From assembly GCA_902612125.1 (NCBI GenBank), contig CACMBV010000004.1, positions 54,358-118,357 of the forward strand: a stretch of DNA of 64,000 nt, written 5' to 3'. Positions 43,605-53,439 of the stretch are shown one piece after another. A model generated the notes under the pieces. That model searched no databases, was not told where the DNA came from, and saw only the letters and a list, made by a program, of their open reading frames with translations. Both the position numbers and the translations under genes were made by a program. The stretch's first letter is position 1; the number at the start of each line of letters is the position of its first letter. This stretch comes from an uncultured Verrucomicrobiota bacterium (lineage in GTDB: Bacteria > Verrucomicrobiota > Verrucomicrobiia > Opitutales > Seribacteraceae).

Positions 43605-44630
43605 CTACCCTTCAACGATCCAGGAGTTATTTCCGGTGAGTAGTTCCTGCAGCGAACCCTCGCCACTTGCCTGAGCATATTTTATTTGTCCAATCACTGA
43701 ATCTTCGTAAGTTTCCCTGCCCTCCAGCTGACGAAGCACCCCCAATGGTGTTGGAAAAGTTGGATAAGTCATCTGGGCAAGTAAAGTGGCGTAAGCTGGG
43801 TTGGGATCTCTGGGGTTATGTATGATTAAACCATCAGTCAAAGATCCTTCTGACAATTCAACCGTCTCCAAATTCAGCCCATTCAATTTGATTCCCTTTG
43901 AATTTCCTTCGCCATAAACAAGAGGTTTGCCTTCTTCCAGAAACATAACCTGATCATTGCGAACATCTCTTCCCGTAACGGAATCAAAGGTTTTATTGTT
44001 AAAGATCACACAATTTTGAAATACCTCAATAAATGAAGTACCTTTATGTGCCTGGGCCGCTTTGAAGGTTTCCACCATGTGCTTTTGATCGGTGTCAGTG
44101 GTCCGGGCAATGAATGTGGCTTCGCTACCTAGAGCGAACAGCAAAGGATTTATCGGATAATCTACGGAACCAGTAGGCGTACTTTTGGTCCGTTTACCAA
44201 CTTCCGAAGTCGGGCTATATTGTCCCTTGGTCAATCCGTAAATTCGGTTGTTAAAAAGAAGAACATTGATATCCAAGTTCCTGCGTAGAAGGTGCAGAAG
44301 ATGATTTGCCCCGATGGATAAACCGTCTCCATCACCCGTAATCATCCAGACGGACAGATCAGGATTAGCAACTTTTACACCGGTTGCAACTGTGGGTGCC
44401 CTCCCATGAATGGTATGAAATCCATATGTGTTCATGTAGTACGGGAAACGGCTTGAACAACCAATTCCGCTAACCACTACAAATTTTTCTTTGGGGACAC
44501 CGAGATCCGGAAGAGTGCGTTGCACAGCATTGAGGATCGCATAGTCACCACACCCTGGACACCATCGGACATCATTGGGAGTGACAAAGTCTTTTTTGGT
44601 TAATGTACCTTCATCCGTTGTTGTACTCAT
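43605..44630 (-). CDS. korB: 2-oxoglutarate:ferredoxin oxidoreductase, beta subunit
   Basis: A 341-residue thiamine diphosphate-binding subunit. It opens with VRWCPGCGDYAILNAVQRTL, whose cysteines are typical of KorB/PorB, then VSGIGCSSRFPYYMNTYGFH, the ThDP motif GDGDGLSIGANHLLHLLRRN, and NNRIYGLTKGQYSPTS. With KorA it oxidatively decarboxylates 2-oxoglutarate to succinyl-CoA, passing electrons to ferredoxin. No iron-sulfur delta subunit is encoded here. It lies 9 bases after korA. The presence of KOR suggests a TCA route independent of, or in addition to, the NAD-linked dehydrogenase. Confidence 0.94.
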   Translation of the reverse strand: MSTTTDEGTLTKKDFVTPNDVRWCPGCGDYAILNAVQRTLPDLGVPKEKFVVVSGIGCSSRFPYYMNTYGFHTIHGRAPTVATGVKVANPDLSVWMITGDGDGLSIGANHLLHLLRRNLDINVLLFNNRIYGLTKGQYSPTSEVGKRTKSTPTGSVDYPINPLLFALGSEATFIARTTDTDQKHMVETFKAAQAHKGTSFIEVFQNCVIFNNKTFDSVTGRDVRNDQVMFLEEGKPLVYGEGNSKGIKLNGLNLETVELSEGSLTDGLIIHNPRDPNPAYATLLAQMTYPTFPTPLGVLRQLEGRETYEDSVIGQIKYAQASGEGSLQELLTGNNSWIVEG

Positions 44631-44639
44631 ATCAAGTAA

Positions 44640-46487
44640 TTACTTGGAAGAAAGATGGGTTACAAATTCTTCGCGAAGTTCAGAAACTTTGAAAGGTTTA
44701 CCCTGCAGCTTGTTAAATGAGATGATATTTTTTATGTATTTCGCCTTTAACATAGTGCTAAGTTGACCAAGGTTGAGCTCAGGAACTATGACTTTCTTGA
44801 AAGACGATAGCAATGCTTCCAGGTCATTAGGTAAAGGGTTTAAGTGCCTAAGGTGGATGCAACTTAAGGCAAAACCCTCGTCTTGTAAGGCTTTGGTTGC
44901 GGAAGAGATTGCTCCATAGGTTCCTCCCCACCCTACGACCAGTAAATCGCCTTCTTTTTCTCCCTGTATGGAGATAGGGTCATAACTCTCAGCAATTCCA
45001 TTAATCTTGTCTGTGCGAAGGTGCGACATTTTTTCATGGTTTTCGGGATCGTAACTAACCCCGCCGTCTTCTGATTTCTCCAAGCCTCCAATTCGGTGCT
45101 CCAGACCTGCCTGTCCGGGTATTGCCTGAGTGCGTGCCAGGGTCTCAGGATCCCTCTTGTAAACGATAAATTCCTCATCAGGGTTTGCAAATTTAGTTTT
45201 AATGGATGGAAGTTCGGAAACATTTGGAATTTTCCATGGCTCTGCCCCGTTGGCCACATAGAGATCACTGAGCAGAATAACTGGGGTCATGTAAGTGAGA
45301 GCGATTCGACTCGCTTCGATGGCACAATCAAAACAATCGGAAGGAGAATGGGCAGCAAGCACAGGCAACGGACAGTCTCCATGCCTTGCATACAGGCTTT
45401 GCAACAAATCACTCTGTTCTGTCTTCGTTGGAAGACCCGTGCTTGGTCCTCCTCGTTGCACATCAACGATCACAACCGGTAATTCAGTGATTGAGGCCAA
45501 ACCGATAAACTCACTTTTCAAACACATGCCCGGACCGCTTGTCGCAACGACGGACAAATCACCGGCAAAACTTGCCCCAATGGCCATGCCCATGGCTGCG
45601 ATTTCATCTTCAGCCTGCAATGTCTTAACGCCAAATTTTTTTAGGGCAGAAAGTCCTTCCAAAATCGGAGAAGCAGGCGTGATGGGATACCCAGCGTATA
45701 AAAGCTCGCGACCAGACTGCTTCGCTCCAGCCACAAGCCCATAAACCAATGCCTCATTCCCGGAAATCTTGCGGTAGACCCCAGCCTGAACAGGTGCCTT
45801 GGATACCTGGTAGCGATTCCGGGCAGTTTCCATCGTATCTCCCAAGTTAAACCCAGCTTTGAGAGCAGTAGAATTGGCCTCCGCAAGATCAGGTAGCTTC
45901 TTTCCCCATTTATCCCTGAAAAATTTCAAAGTTGGCTCAAGCGGGCGTCCGTAGACATAATACATGAAGCCCAAGGCAAAGAAATTCTTACAACGTGATT
46001 TATCGGATGGTTTCAAAGGACTCTCCTTAAGAGCCACTTTGGTTAAGCTCGTAAGGTCCAACTCAACTAGATGGTATTTTTTACGAAAGTTTTCATCTTC
46101 AAGCGGACTATTCTCATAACCAGCCTTAGCGAGATTCATTTTTTTAAAGGAATCAACATTAACAACCAGCATTCCACCCTCGGGCAAATCATCAATGTTA
46201 GATTTAAGAGCGGCCGGATTCATTGCAATCAGGGCATCCGGTTCGTCGCCCGGAGTGAGGATTTCCCGGCTTCCAAACTGCAATTGGAAACCGGATACAC
46301 CAGCTAAAGTACCGGCTGGAGCACGAATTTCAGCAGGGAAATCCGGAAGCGTAGCGATATCATTCCCGGCAAATGCACTGGAATCAGTGAAACGTTCGCC
46401 AACGGTTTGCATACCATCACCGGAATCACCGGCAAAACGCACGACCGCAGATTCTATTTCTTCGAAGGAATCGGTGGAGGGACTCAT
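44640..46487 (-). CDS. korA: 2-oxoglutarate:ferredoxin oxidoreductase, fused gamma-alpha subunit
   Basis: A 615-residue protein from ATG 46487 (in-frame codons further upstream are not conserved). Residues about 12-190 are the gamma domain (VVRFAGDSGDGMQTVGERF, ALIAMNPAAL). The alpha domain follows with GYPITPASPILEGLS, QAEDEIAAMGMAIGASFAG, and TSGPGMCLKSEFIGLAS, binding the pyrophosphate of ThDP and CoA. The C-terminal part has VGWGGTYGAI and ELNLGQLSTMLKAKY. The gamma-alpha fusion is standard for one KorA class. korB follows after 9 bases. A short inverted repeat lies 26-38 bases upstream. Confidence 0.94.
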   Translation of the reverse strand: MSPSTDSFEEIESAVVRFAGDSGDGMQTVGERFTDSSAFAGNDIATLPDFPAEIRAPAGTLAGVSGFQLQFGSREILTPGDEPDALIAMNPAALKSNIDDLPEGGMLVVNVDSFKKMNLAKAGYENSPLEDENFRKKYHLVELDLTSLTKVALKESPLKPSDKSRCKNFFALGFMYYVYGRPLEPTLKFFRDKWGKKLPDLAEANSTALKAGFNLGDTMETARNRYQVSKAPVQAGVYRKISGNEALVYGLVAGAKQSGRELLYAGYPITPASPILEGLSALKKFGVKTLQAEDEIAAMGMAIGASFAGDLSVVATSGPGMCLKSEFIGLASITELPVVIVDVQRGGPSTGLPTKTEQSDLLQSLYARHGDCPLPVLAAHSPSDCFDCAIEASRIALTYMTPVILLSDLYVANGAEPWKIPNVSELPSIKTKFANPDEEFIVYKRDPETLARTQAIPGQAGLEHRIGGLEKSEDGGVSYDPENHEKMSHLRTDKINGIAESYDPISIQGEKEGDLLVVGWGGTYGAISSATKALQDEGFALSCIHLRHLNPLPNDLEALLSSFKKVIVPELNLGQLSTMLKAKYIKNIISFNKLQGKPFKVSELREEFVTHLSSK

Positions 46488-46512
46488 GTAATAGGCTTTT
46501 TTAGAACATATG

Positions 46513-46525
46513 TACCAATATGGTA
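46513..46525. promoter_or_regulatory. Inverted repeat upstream of korA, possible operator
   Basis: TACCA-ATA-TGGTA is an inverted repeat with 5-base arms and a 3-base centre, 26 bases before the korA start. It sits in an AT-rich stretch where a promoter would be expected. Such a short palindrome could be a protein-binding site or chance. Confidence 0.25.
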
Positions 46526-46622
46526 TCAATAAATTTGCTACTTTATCTTACGAATCACAATGATAATCGATCAAAAGGGAATGTAAAATTAATCTACCTG
46601 ATAAAATACATTCCACTTTGTA

Positions 46623-47201
46623 TCAAAATCCATCTATCTCTGACTGAACGAGAGGAAAAGGAAATAAGTTAAAGGCAAAGGAAATGCGCTCAGTCGAAGA
46701 ATGATTTGCATGCACTCCGTGAAGTAATGAAGGAGGAAAGATGATTATTTTACCTACTTCTGGTTTGATGGTCAGATCCTCAAAACCTTCCTTTCTAAAA
46801 TAAAGATGACCACAATTCTCTTCCGCCTGCAAGTAGGTAACCGCAGATAAAATTGACCCGTGGGCATGATCATGGAGTCCAGTTTTCTCGCCCTTACCGG
46901 CCACATTAAACCAAAAAGGGGGATGTGGATTCGGACTACCCGAAGGAGCCTCAAATAAAATCATCGATGAAATGTCTAGTCCATCTTTCCCCATATTTCT
47001 GGCAAACCTCATTGGTATGCGAGCACTCGGCGCATGGTCAATTGTAAGGTATTGGTTTTCCCATCGCCCAGCGATTTTGTGCGATTTCTCTAGACTTCCT
47101 TGATGCTTAAAAAATTCTTCCAGCAAATTTGTGACCCATCCCCGGGGCATTTCGACAAAACTTTCAAACAAACGGACACCCGCCCATTCAATAAATCTCA
47201 T
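46623..47201 (-). CDS. Putative 2-oxoglutarate/Fe(II)-dependent oxygenase
   Basis: A 192-residue protein of double-stranded beta-helix type. The segment NVAGKGEKTGLHDHAHGS followed by ILSAVTYLQ, then GHLYFRKEG, KPEVGKIIIFPPSLLHGVHAN and ERISFAFNLF, matches the small 2OG-Fe(II) oxygenase group described by TIGR02466. Candidate metal ligands are H110/H112 and H161, with R172 as the 2-oxoglutarate contact. The substrate is unknown. It is a separate minus-strand unit between the korA promoter region and tRNA-Pro. Confidence 0.75.
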   Translation of the reverse strand: MRFIEWAGVRLFESFVEMPRGWVTNLLEEFFKHQGSLEKSHKIAGRWENQYLTIDHAPSARIPMRFARNMGKDGLDISSMILFEAPSGSPNPHPPFWFNVAGKGEKTGLHDHAHGSILSAVTYLQAEENCGHLYFRKEGFEDLTIKPEVGKIIIFPPSLLHGVHANHSSTERISFAFNLFPFPLVQSEIDGF

Positions 47202-47255
47202 AAAAACAAAATCTTATTTTTATTAATTCGAGCATCATGTAAGAAGCGTAAAAAA

Positions 47256-47333
47256 TGGTCGGGACGGTGAGATTCGAACTCACGGCCTCCTGCTCCCAAA
47301 GCAGGCGCGCTAACCAGACTACGCTACGTCCCG
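47256..47333 (-). tRNA. tRNA-Pro (anticodon TGG)
   Basis: On the minus strand a 78-base tRNA begins CGGGACGTAGCGTAGTCTGG and ends CCGTCCCGACCA, with CCA encoded. The anticodon stem CCTGC/GCAGG encloses TTTGGGA, giving anticodon TGG. The T-arm is GTGAGTTCGAATCTCAC. It reads CCN proline codons. It sits alone between the oxygenase gene and metH. Confidence 0.96.
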
Positions 47334-47431
47334 GAAAAATATTTTTAAGATAATTTAGAATATAAATCAAAGGAATTGCGTTTTTTATAAAAATTCATTT
47401 TGAAATTGCCCAAATTACGCATCATTATATC

Positions 47432-50400
47432 ATGATAAATAGATGCGAAATGAATAAAGCACCAGTTACAAGACCAACCGAAAATGATCTAAGGAAAATC
47501 CTCAATGAAAGGATTCTCATCATGGATGGAGCAATGGGCACTATGATTCAACAGGAAAAATTGGCAGAATCAGATTTTCGAGGTGATTTATTCAAGAACC
47601 ATACGAGTGAGCTGAAGGGAAATAACGACCTTCTCAGCATCACCCGCCCTGATATTATTAAGAAAATCCACCGGTCCTATTTCGATGCAGGAAGTGATTT
47701 AGTGGAAACAAACACTTTCAGTGCAACCAGCATTGCCATGGCCGACTACAACATGGAAGATGTTGTTCATGACCTTAATGTTGCCTCCGCAAAACTTGCC
47801 CGCGAGGCTGCTGATGAGGTCATGCTCTCGAACCCTTCCCGCCAATGCTTCGTAGCCGGTGCGATTGGCCCGACCAATAGAACTGCCTCCCTATCCCCTG
47901 ATGTTAACGATCCTTCCCTTCGGAATGTGACTTTTGATGCCCTCGTTGAATCCTATTATCAACAGATTGTAGCATTAGTAGAAGGAGGCGTGGATATTCT
48001 CATGCCGGAGACTACTTTCGACACCCTCAACTTGAAGGCAGCCATTTTTGCGATTGAAAACTTTTTTGACCGCTCCGGGAAAAAGCTCCCAGTGATTTTA
48101 TCGATCACGATTACTGATGCATCGGGTCGAACCCTCTCGGGTCAAACTACTGAAGCTTGCTGGAACTCGATTGCTCATGCAAAACCTTTGGGTGTTGGTC
48201 TCAACTGTGCCCTGGGTGCCGATGCCATGCGACCCTACTTACAGGCCCTTTCCAAAAATGCAGACTGTTTTGTACATTGCTACCCGAACGCGGGTCTGCC
48301 GAATCCCCTGGCGCCCACTGGGTATGATGAAAAACCAGAAGATACGGCCAGCTCCCTTTTTACCTTTGCAGATGAAGGACTTCTTAACATGGCAGGCGGC
48401 TGTTGCGGTACGACTCCTGCCCACATTCATGCCATCGCAGAGAAAGTATCCCAAGCCGCTCCCCGAAACCCAGCTGAAGTTGAACCGGCAATGCGTCTAA
48501 GCGGGCTCGAAAATTTTACCCTCAAGGGAGAATCCAAATCCTTAATTATGGTTGGGGAACGAACCAATGTTACGGGGTCCCCGAGGTTTCGTAAGCTGAT
48601 TGAGGCGGAAGACTATGAAGCAGGTCTTAAAATAGCAAAGCAACAAGTCGAAAACGGAGCCAATATAATTGATGTAAATTTTGATGCTGCTCTCCTTGAC
48701 GGGGAGGCATGTATGACCAAGTTTCTCAACCTTGTGGTTTCTGAACCAGATATTTCCCGTGTGCCTGTCATGATAGACAGCTCCAAATGGTCTGTTATAG
48801 AAGCAGGTTTAAAAGTTATTCAGGGAAAATGCATCATCAATTCAATCAGTCTCAAAGAGGGCGAGGATGTATTTAAGGAACATGCTAATTTGGCGATGCG
48901 TTACGGGGCAGCGGTGGTGGTTATGGCCTTTGATGAGAAAGGTCAGGCTGCTACGCTCGATGACAAAGTTAGAATTTGCGAACGAGCCTACAAAATACTT
49001 GTGGACGAAATGGGCTTCCCCGCCCATGATATTATCTTTGACCCCAATGTCTTGACCCTTGCAACGGGCATGGATGAGCACAATTCCTACGGAGTTGATT
49101 TCATCGAGGCCATTCGGGAAATCAAAAAACGCTGTCCTCATGCCCGGACTAGCGGAGGGATCAGTAATGTTTCTTTCTCCTTTCGTGGAAATAATCTTGT
49201 TAGGGAAGCAATGCACGCTTCCTTCCTTTATCATGCCTGCCAGGCTGGTCTTGACATGGGCATAGTCAACGCCGGCATGCTGGCTGTTTACGACGAAATC
49301 GATCCGGTGCTCAGGGACAAAGTGGAGGCGGTGGTACTCAATACGAGTAAAAATGCGGGTGAAGATCTTCTCGCCTATGCCGAGAAGATAAAAAACCAAA
49401 ACGAAGGTCGAAAATCCGAAGGTCCTGATTTGTCCTGGAGAAAAAAACCGGTATCCGATCGCCTTTCTCATGCGCTGGTTAAAGGAATTGGAGATTATGC
49501 CGAGGAAGACGCGGAAGAGGCTAGACAATTACTTGGCCGTCCACTTGAAGTTATTGAAGGACCACTGATGGACGGGATGAAAGTGGTTGGGGATTTATTC
49601 GGAAACGGGAAGATGTTTCTTCCACAGGTGGTCAAAAGTGCCCGGGTTATGAAAAAAGCAGTTGCATATCTTGAGCCCTACATGGAAGCCGAAAAAAGCG
49701 AAAGTGCTTCAAGCAAGCGTGGAACCATGGTCATTGCCACAGTTAAGGGCGATGTCCACGACATCGGAAAAAATATTGTTGGCGTAGTTTTAGCCTGTAA
49801 TAACTGGGAAGTAATCGATCTTGGCGTTATGGTTTCATGTGATAAAATTCTTGAAGCAGTCAAAAAACATAACGCTGACATTCTCGGCCTCAGCGGACTG
49901 ATTACACCGTCCCTCGATGAGATGATCCATAATGCCCAGGAGATGAAAAAAGCTGGTATTACCATTCCCCTTCTTATCGGAGGAGCCACCACCGGTAAGG
50001 ATCACACCGCAATCAAAATCGCCCCTCATTACGACCAGCCCGTTGTGCAAGTACCAGACGCATCACTCGTTGTCAATGTGTGCAATGACCTGACCCAGGA
50101 GGAAAAGAAAGAAACCTTCATTAAGGAACTTTTGGATAAACAGGAAGACATCCGTGTTCGACATGAGCAAAAAGGGGAAAGAAAACTTCTCTCCCTTGCT
50201 GCTGCCAGGAACAAGGGGGTCAAAATTGATTGGGCGAAGGAAAAAATTGACGAGCCCTTTGTCGAAAAAATGGGTGTGCATCAATTCAAGGCGGAACTCA
50301 AGGAAGTGCTTGAATACTTTGACTGGTCACCTTTTTTCTGGTCCTGGGAATTAAGGGGCAAATACCCCGATATTCTGGAACGGGACAAAGTAGGCGAAGA

Positions 50401-51163
50401 AGCCAAAAAATTATTTGATTATGCCCAGGAACTGCTTGAACAAATTATCAAGGAAGAGTCATTTCATTGCGAAGCCGTGACTGGTTTGTGGCCCGCGAAT
50501 TCCGAATCAGATGATGTTCATGTCTATGAAGATCTAGAAAGAACCAAAAAACTTGGTACTTTTCATTTTCTAAGGCGACAACAGTCCATCCCCAATCAAC
50601 CACATTTCTGTCTGTCTGATTATGTGGCTCCCATCAAATCCGGAAAATCGGATTTTATTGGTGCTTTTGCCGTATGTGCCGGTGATGGGGTTGAAAAATT
50701 AGCCGAGAAATTCGAAAAGGATCACGATGATTATTCTGCAATCATGGTCAAGGCTCTGGGAGATCGTTTTGCGGAGGCTATGGCCGAATTGACTCATAAA
50801 AAGATCAGGGAATGGTGGAAATTTGGCATGTCTGAGAACCTCGGCAATCAGGAATTGATCAATGAGAAATATCAAGGGATTCGACCTGCATCCGGTTATC
50901 CGTGTCAACCTGACCATACGGAAAAAGACACCATTTGGAAGCTCCTCTCGGTAAACGAAAGAATCAAATTGGAACTTACTGAATCCCGTGCCATGAACCC
51001 TGGTTGCTCGGTTTCTGGGTTATATTTCTCCAACCCTAATTCACGTTATTTCAATGTGGGAAGTCTAGGCCGTGACCAAGTGGAGGACTATGCCCGCCGC
51101 AAGGAATGGCCTATCGAAAAAGCAATTAAATGGCTCAGACCCAACCTTGGTTTTGAGGCCTGA
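47432..51163 (+). CDS. metH: Cobalamin-dependent methionine synthase
   Basis: A 1243-residue protein, full length for MetH. Domains in order: homocysteine-binding (about 15-345, [10 protein letters not shown] at the start and zinc cysteines in [13 protein letters not shown]), pterin-binding (about 365-640, [16 protein letters not shown]), B12-binding cap and fold (about 670-905, [13 protein letters not shown] with the cobalt-ligating histidine near 776 and GGATTG), and AdoMet reactivation (about 930-1235, [16 protein letters not shown]). It methylates homocysteine from methyltetrahydrofolate. The start may be ATG 47432 or ATG 47450; neither has a clear ribosome site. No cobalamin or SAM riboswitch fits in the short gap before it. 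Confidence 0.97.
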   Translation: MINRCEMNKAPVTRPTENDLRKILNERILIMDGAMGTMIQQEKLAESDFRGDLFKNHTSELKGNNDLLSITRPDIIKKIHRSYFDAGSDLVETNTFSATSIAMADYNMEDVVHDLNVASAKLAREAADEVMLSNPSRQCFVAGAIGPTNRTASLSPDVNDPSLRNVTFDALVESYYQQIVALVEGGVDILMPETTFDTLNLKAAIFAIENFFDRSGKKLPVILSITITDASGRTLSGQTTEACWNSIAHAKPLGVGLNCALGADAMRPYLQALSKNADCFVHCYPNAGLPNPLAPTGYDEKPEDTASSLFTFADEGLLNMAGGCCGTTPAHIHAIAEKVSQAAPRNPAEVEPAMRLSGLENFTLKGESKSLIMVGERTNVTGSPRFRKLIEAEDYEAGLKIAKQQVENGANIIDVNFDAALLDGEACMTKFLNLVVSEPDISRVPVMIDSSKWSVIEAGLKVIQGKCIINSISLKEGEDVFKEHANLAMRYGAAVVVMAFDEKGQAATLDDKVRICERAYKILVDEMGFPAHDIIFDPNVLTLATGMDEHNSYGVDFIEAIREIKKRCPHARTSGGISNVSFSFRGNNLVREAMHASFLYHACQAGLDMGIVNAGMLAVYDEIDPVLRDKVEAVVLNTSKNAGEDLLAYAEKIKNQNEGRKSEGPDLSWRKKPVSDRLSHALVKGIGDYAEEDAEEARQLLGRPLEVIEGPLMDGMKVVGDLFGNGKMFLPQVVKSARVMKKAVAYLEPYMEAEKSESASSKRGTMVIATVKGDVHDIGKNIVGVVLACNNWEVIDLGVMVSCDKILEAVKKHNADILGLSGLITPSLDEMIHNAQEMKKAGITIPLLIGGATTGKDHTAIKIAPHYDQPVVQVPDASLVVNVCNDLTQEEKKETFIKELLDKQEDIRVRHEQKGERKLLSLAAARNKGVKIDWAKEKIDEPFVEKMGVHQFKAELKEVLEYFDWSPFFWSWELRGKYPDILERDKVGEEAKKLFDYAQELLEQIIKEESFHCEAVTGLWPANSESDDVHVYEDLERTKKLGTFHFLRRQQSIPNQPHFCLSDYVAPIKSGKSDFIGAFAVCAGDGVEKLAEKFEKDHDDYSAIMVKALGDRFAEAMAELTHKKIREWWKFGMSENLGNQELINEKYQGIRPASGYPCQPDHTEKDTIWKLLSVNERIKLELTESRAMNPGCSVSGLYFSNPNSRYFNVGSLGRDQVEDYARRKEWPIEKAIKWLRPNLGFEA

Positions 51164-51182
51164 GCAAATCTTCTTTGGCGTT

Positions 51183-51198
51183 GCAGGATTTGCCCTGC
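51183..51198 (+). repeat. Short hairpin between metH and thrS
   Basis: GCAGG-ATTTGC-CCTGC forms a 5-bp stem with a 6-base loop, 20 bases after metH and 20 before thrS. No T-run follows, so it is not an intrinsic terminator. It could be a processing site, or chance. Confidence 0.3.
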
Positions 51199-51218
51199 GA
51201 AAGTAAAAAAGACTTCAT

Positions 51219-53069
51219 ATGAAGGAAATGTCACCCTTGGAGGAAATCCGCCATTCAACCGCTCATGTTTTGGCCACTGCCGTTTTACGCCTCTACCCGG
51301 AGACCAAGTTGGACATTGGTCCTCCCACCGATAAAGGATTCTATTATGATTTTGACTCGGAAGTATCCTTCACACCCGAGATTCTTGAAGAGATTGAAGA
51401 GGAAATGGCAAAAGTCATTAAAGAAAACCAAAGATTTGAACGAATGGAAGTATCCCGCGAAGAGGCCAGGGAAATCATTGGTAAAATGAATCAGGAGCAG
51501 TACAAAATTGGAAGGCTGGCTGACATCCCCGAAGGTGAAACCATTTCATTTTACCAGAATGGGGAATTTATGGATTTGTGTGCAGGTACGCATGTTTCCT
51601 ACACCAAAAAAATCAAGGCATTTAAATTACTTCAAACGGCGGGCTCCTATCACCGGGGAGACTCATCCAATAAACAGCTACAAAGAATTTATGGCACTGC
51701 CTTTGCATCCAAGGATGAACTGGCAAAACATCTCGAACAAATCGAAGAAGCAAAAAAAAGAGACCATCGAACTTTGGGAAAAGACCTGCGGCTCTTCCAT
51801 ATTGATGAAATGGTAGGCCAGGGCTTGGTTCTTTGGAAGCCAAATGGGGCGATCATTCGCCAAGAACTTGAAAAATTTATAACTTCAGAACTTACCAAGC
51901 AAGGATACTCTCAAGTTTACACCCCCCACATCGGGAAACTTGATCTTTTTAGAACATCAGGGCATTTCCCTTATTATCAAGAATCCCAGTATCCTCCAAT
52001 CATCCAAAAAGATTGCTTGTCAGATTTGTCTGAAGAAGGATTTTCAAGCACTCAGCTTGAAAACAAACTTGATAAAGGCGAACTAGATGGTCATTTGCTC
52101 AGGCCAATGAATTGCCCTATGCACATAAGCATATACAAGTCCGAAAAAAGATCCTATCGTGAACTCCCTATTCGATTGGCAGAGTTTGGCACCGTTTATC
52201 GGTGGGAGCAGTCAGGTGAATTAAACGGAATGACTCGGGTGCGCGGTTTTACTCAGGATGACGCCCATCTTTTCCTTCGTGAAGATCAGCTTCAAGAAGA
52301 AATTCAAGGATGCCTGGGCCTGGTAAAATTAGTTTTTTCCGTTCTTGGGATGAATGAATATCGAGTAAGGGTCAGTCTTCGTGATCCCGATTCTGACAAA
52401 TATGTCGGAAGTGCTGAGGCTTGGAATAAGGCTGAGACAGCACTCAAGCAAGCTGTGAGGACTCTTGATGTTGAATATGAGGAAGAACTGGGCGAGGCAG
52501 CGTTTTATGGACCTAAGATCGATTTCGTAGTAAAGGATGTGATCGGACGCGAGTGGCAACTTGGAACGGTTCAAGTCGATTATAATTTGCCTGAAAGATT
52601 TGATATCTCCTACGTCGGTGCCGATAATCAAGATCACCGTCCAGTTATGATTCACCGTGCGCCTTTTGGTTCGATGGAAAGATTTTGCGGATTATTGATT
52701 GAACATTTTGCAGGTAACTTCCCAACTTGGCTTGCTCCGGAACAGGTAAGGATCCTGCCTATGAATGACGATTTGATTACTGCGGCAGAACAATGTGCCA
52801 AAGAATTTTCTCGAAATGGGATAAGAACGGGAATTGATCGGCAAGCCGCCAAGTTGGGAGCCAAAATTCGCAAAGCTGAAAATGAAAAAATTCCACACAT
52901 GATAATTTTGGGCAGAAGAGAAGCGGAAGAAGGAAAAGTGACGATCCGATCAAGAAACAACCCTGAACTGGACGGAACTTGTCAATTAGAAGCTTGTATA
53001 AAGCAAATTTCGACTGAAATCAGAACGAAGTCTCTGCCCCAAAAGCGGATTTCCAATGAATCCGAGTAA
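51219..53069 (+). CDS. thrS: Threonyl-tRNA synthetase lacking the TGS domain
   Basis: A 616-residue class II synthetase. It starts directly in the N2 editing domain (EEIRHSTAHVLATAVLRLYP, GPPTDKGFYYDFD); the roughly 60-residue TGS domain of most ThrRS is absent, and the 55 bases between metH and ATG 51219 cannot hold it. Catalytic motifs follow: LLRPMNCPMHI, RLAEFGTVYRWEQSGEL, GFTQDDAHLF, and IHRAPFGSMERFCGLLIEHF. The anticodon-binding domain is QVRILPMNDDLITAAEQCAK. Between LFRTSGHFPYYQES and LLRPMN there is an extra charged insert of about 30 residues. It charges tRNA-Thr. Confidence 0.95.
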   Translation: MKEMSPLEEIRHSTAHVLATAVLRLYPETKLDIGPPTDKGFYYDFDSEVSFTPEILEEIEEEMAKVIKENQRFERMEVSREEAREIIGKMNQEQYKIGRLADIPEGETISFYQNGEFMDLCAGTHVSYTKKIKAFKLLQTAGSYHRGDSSNKQLQRIYGTAFASKDELAKHLEQIEEAKKRDHRTLGKDLRLFHIDEMVGQGLVLWKPNGAIIRQELEKFITSELTKQGYSQVYTPHIGKLDLFRTSGHFPYYQESQYPPIIQKDCLSDLSEEGFSSTQLENKLDKGELDGHLLRPMNCPMHISIYKSEKRSYRELPIRLAEFGTVYRWEQSGELNGMTRVRGFTQDDAHLFLREDQLQEEIQGCLGLVKLVFSVLGMNEYRVRVSLRDPDSDKYVGSAEAWNKAETALKQAVRTLDVEYEEELGEAAFYGPKIDFVVKDVIGREWQLGTVQVDYNLPERFDISYVGADNQDHRPVMIHRAPFGSMERFCGLLIEHFAGNFPTWLAPEQVRILPMNDDLITAAEQCAKEFSRNGIRTGIDRQAAKLGAKIRKAENEKIPHMIILGRREAEEGKVTIRSRNNPELDGTCQLEACIKQISTEIRTKSLPQKRISNESE

Positions 53070-53103
53070 GTTTCTGTTTCGAATTAAATGTAAGGTCTAG
53101 ATT

Positions 53104-53439
53104 TTGCCCATGTGTAGTCAACTCGATAGAAAAGAAGTTGTGATATATTCCTCGCAACAGGTTATTTCTAGTTTCTTAAAATATCCTTTTATTTGTTTGA
53201 TCAGGATCTATCGTTGGTTCTCTCCAATTAAACAAATCATCTTCGGTCCCTATGCAAGGTGCAGGTTTTACCCAACTTGTTCTGAATACAGCCTAGAATG
53301 TTTTCGCCAACTTCCGCTTCTTGAGGCTATCGGTAAATCGCTTTCCAGAATTGCGAAATGCAACCCGATGCACCCGGGCGGATACGATCCTCTCTTTCCC
53401 GCTAAAAACGATGAAGAGAAACCTGAATCATCACAATGA
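53104..53439 (+). CDS. yidD: YidD membrane protein insertion efficiency factor
   Basis: A 111-residue protein with the YidD signature in FGPYARCRFYPTCSEYSLE and CNPMHPGGYDPLFP. YidD helps insert membrane proteins with YidC. The N-terminal 30 residues are a longer lead-in than usual. The start is TTG at 53104, 8 bases after an AAGG site; an ATG at 53110 is also possible. The stop overlaps the menF start by 4 bases (ATGA). yidC and rnpA, frequent neighbours, are not here. Confidence 0.93.
   Translation: MPMCSQLDRKEVVIYSSQQVISSFLKYPFICLIRIYRWFSPIKQIIFGPYARCRFYPTCSEYSLECFRQLPLLEAIGKSLSRIAKCNPMHPGGYDPLFPAKNDEEKPESSQ

Noticed and set aside
45295..45744. Open frame of 149 codons opposite korA
   Set aside because: Entirely antisense to a conserved enzyme; low-complexity translation.
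47334..47431. Cobalamin or SAM riboswitch before metH
   Set aside because: Fewer than 100 AT-rich bases, without a B12 box or SAM aptamer pattern.
48842..49528. Long open frame antisense to metH
   Set aside because: It lies fully inside a well-conserved gene and its translation shows no family features; a coding shadow.
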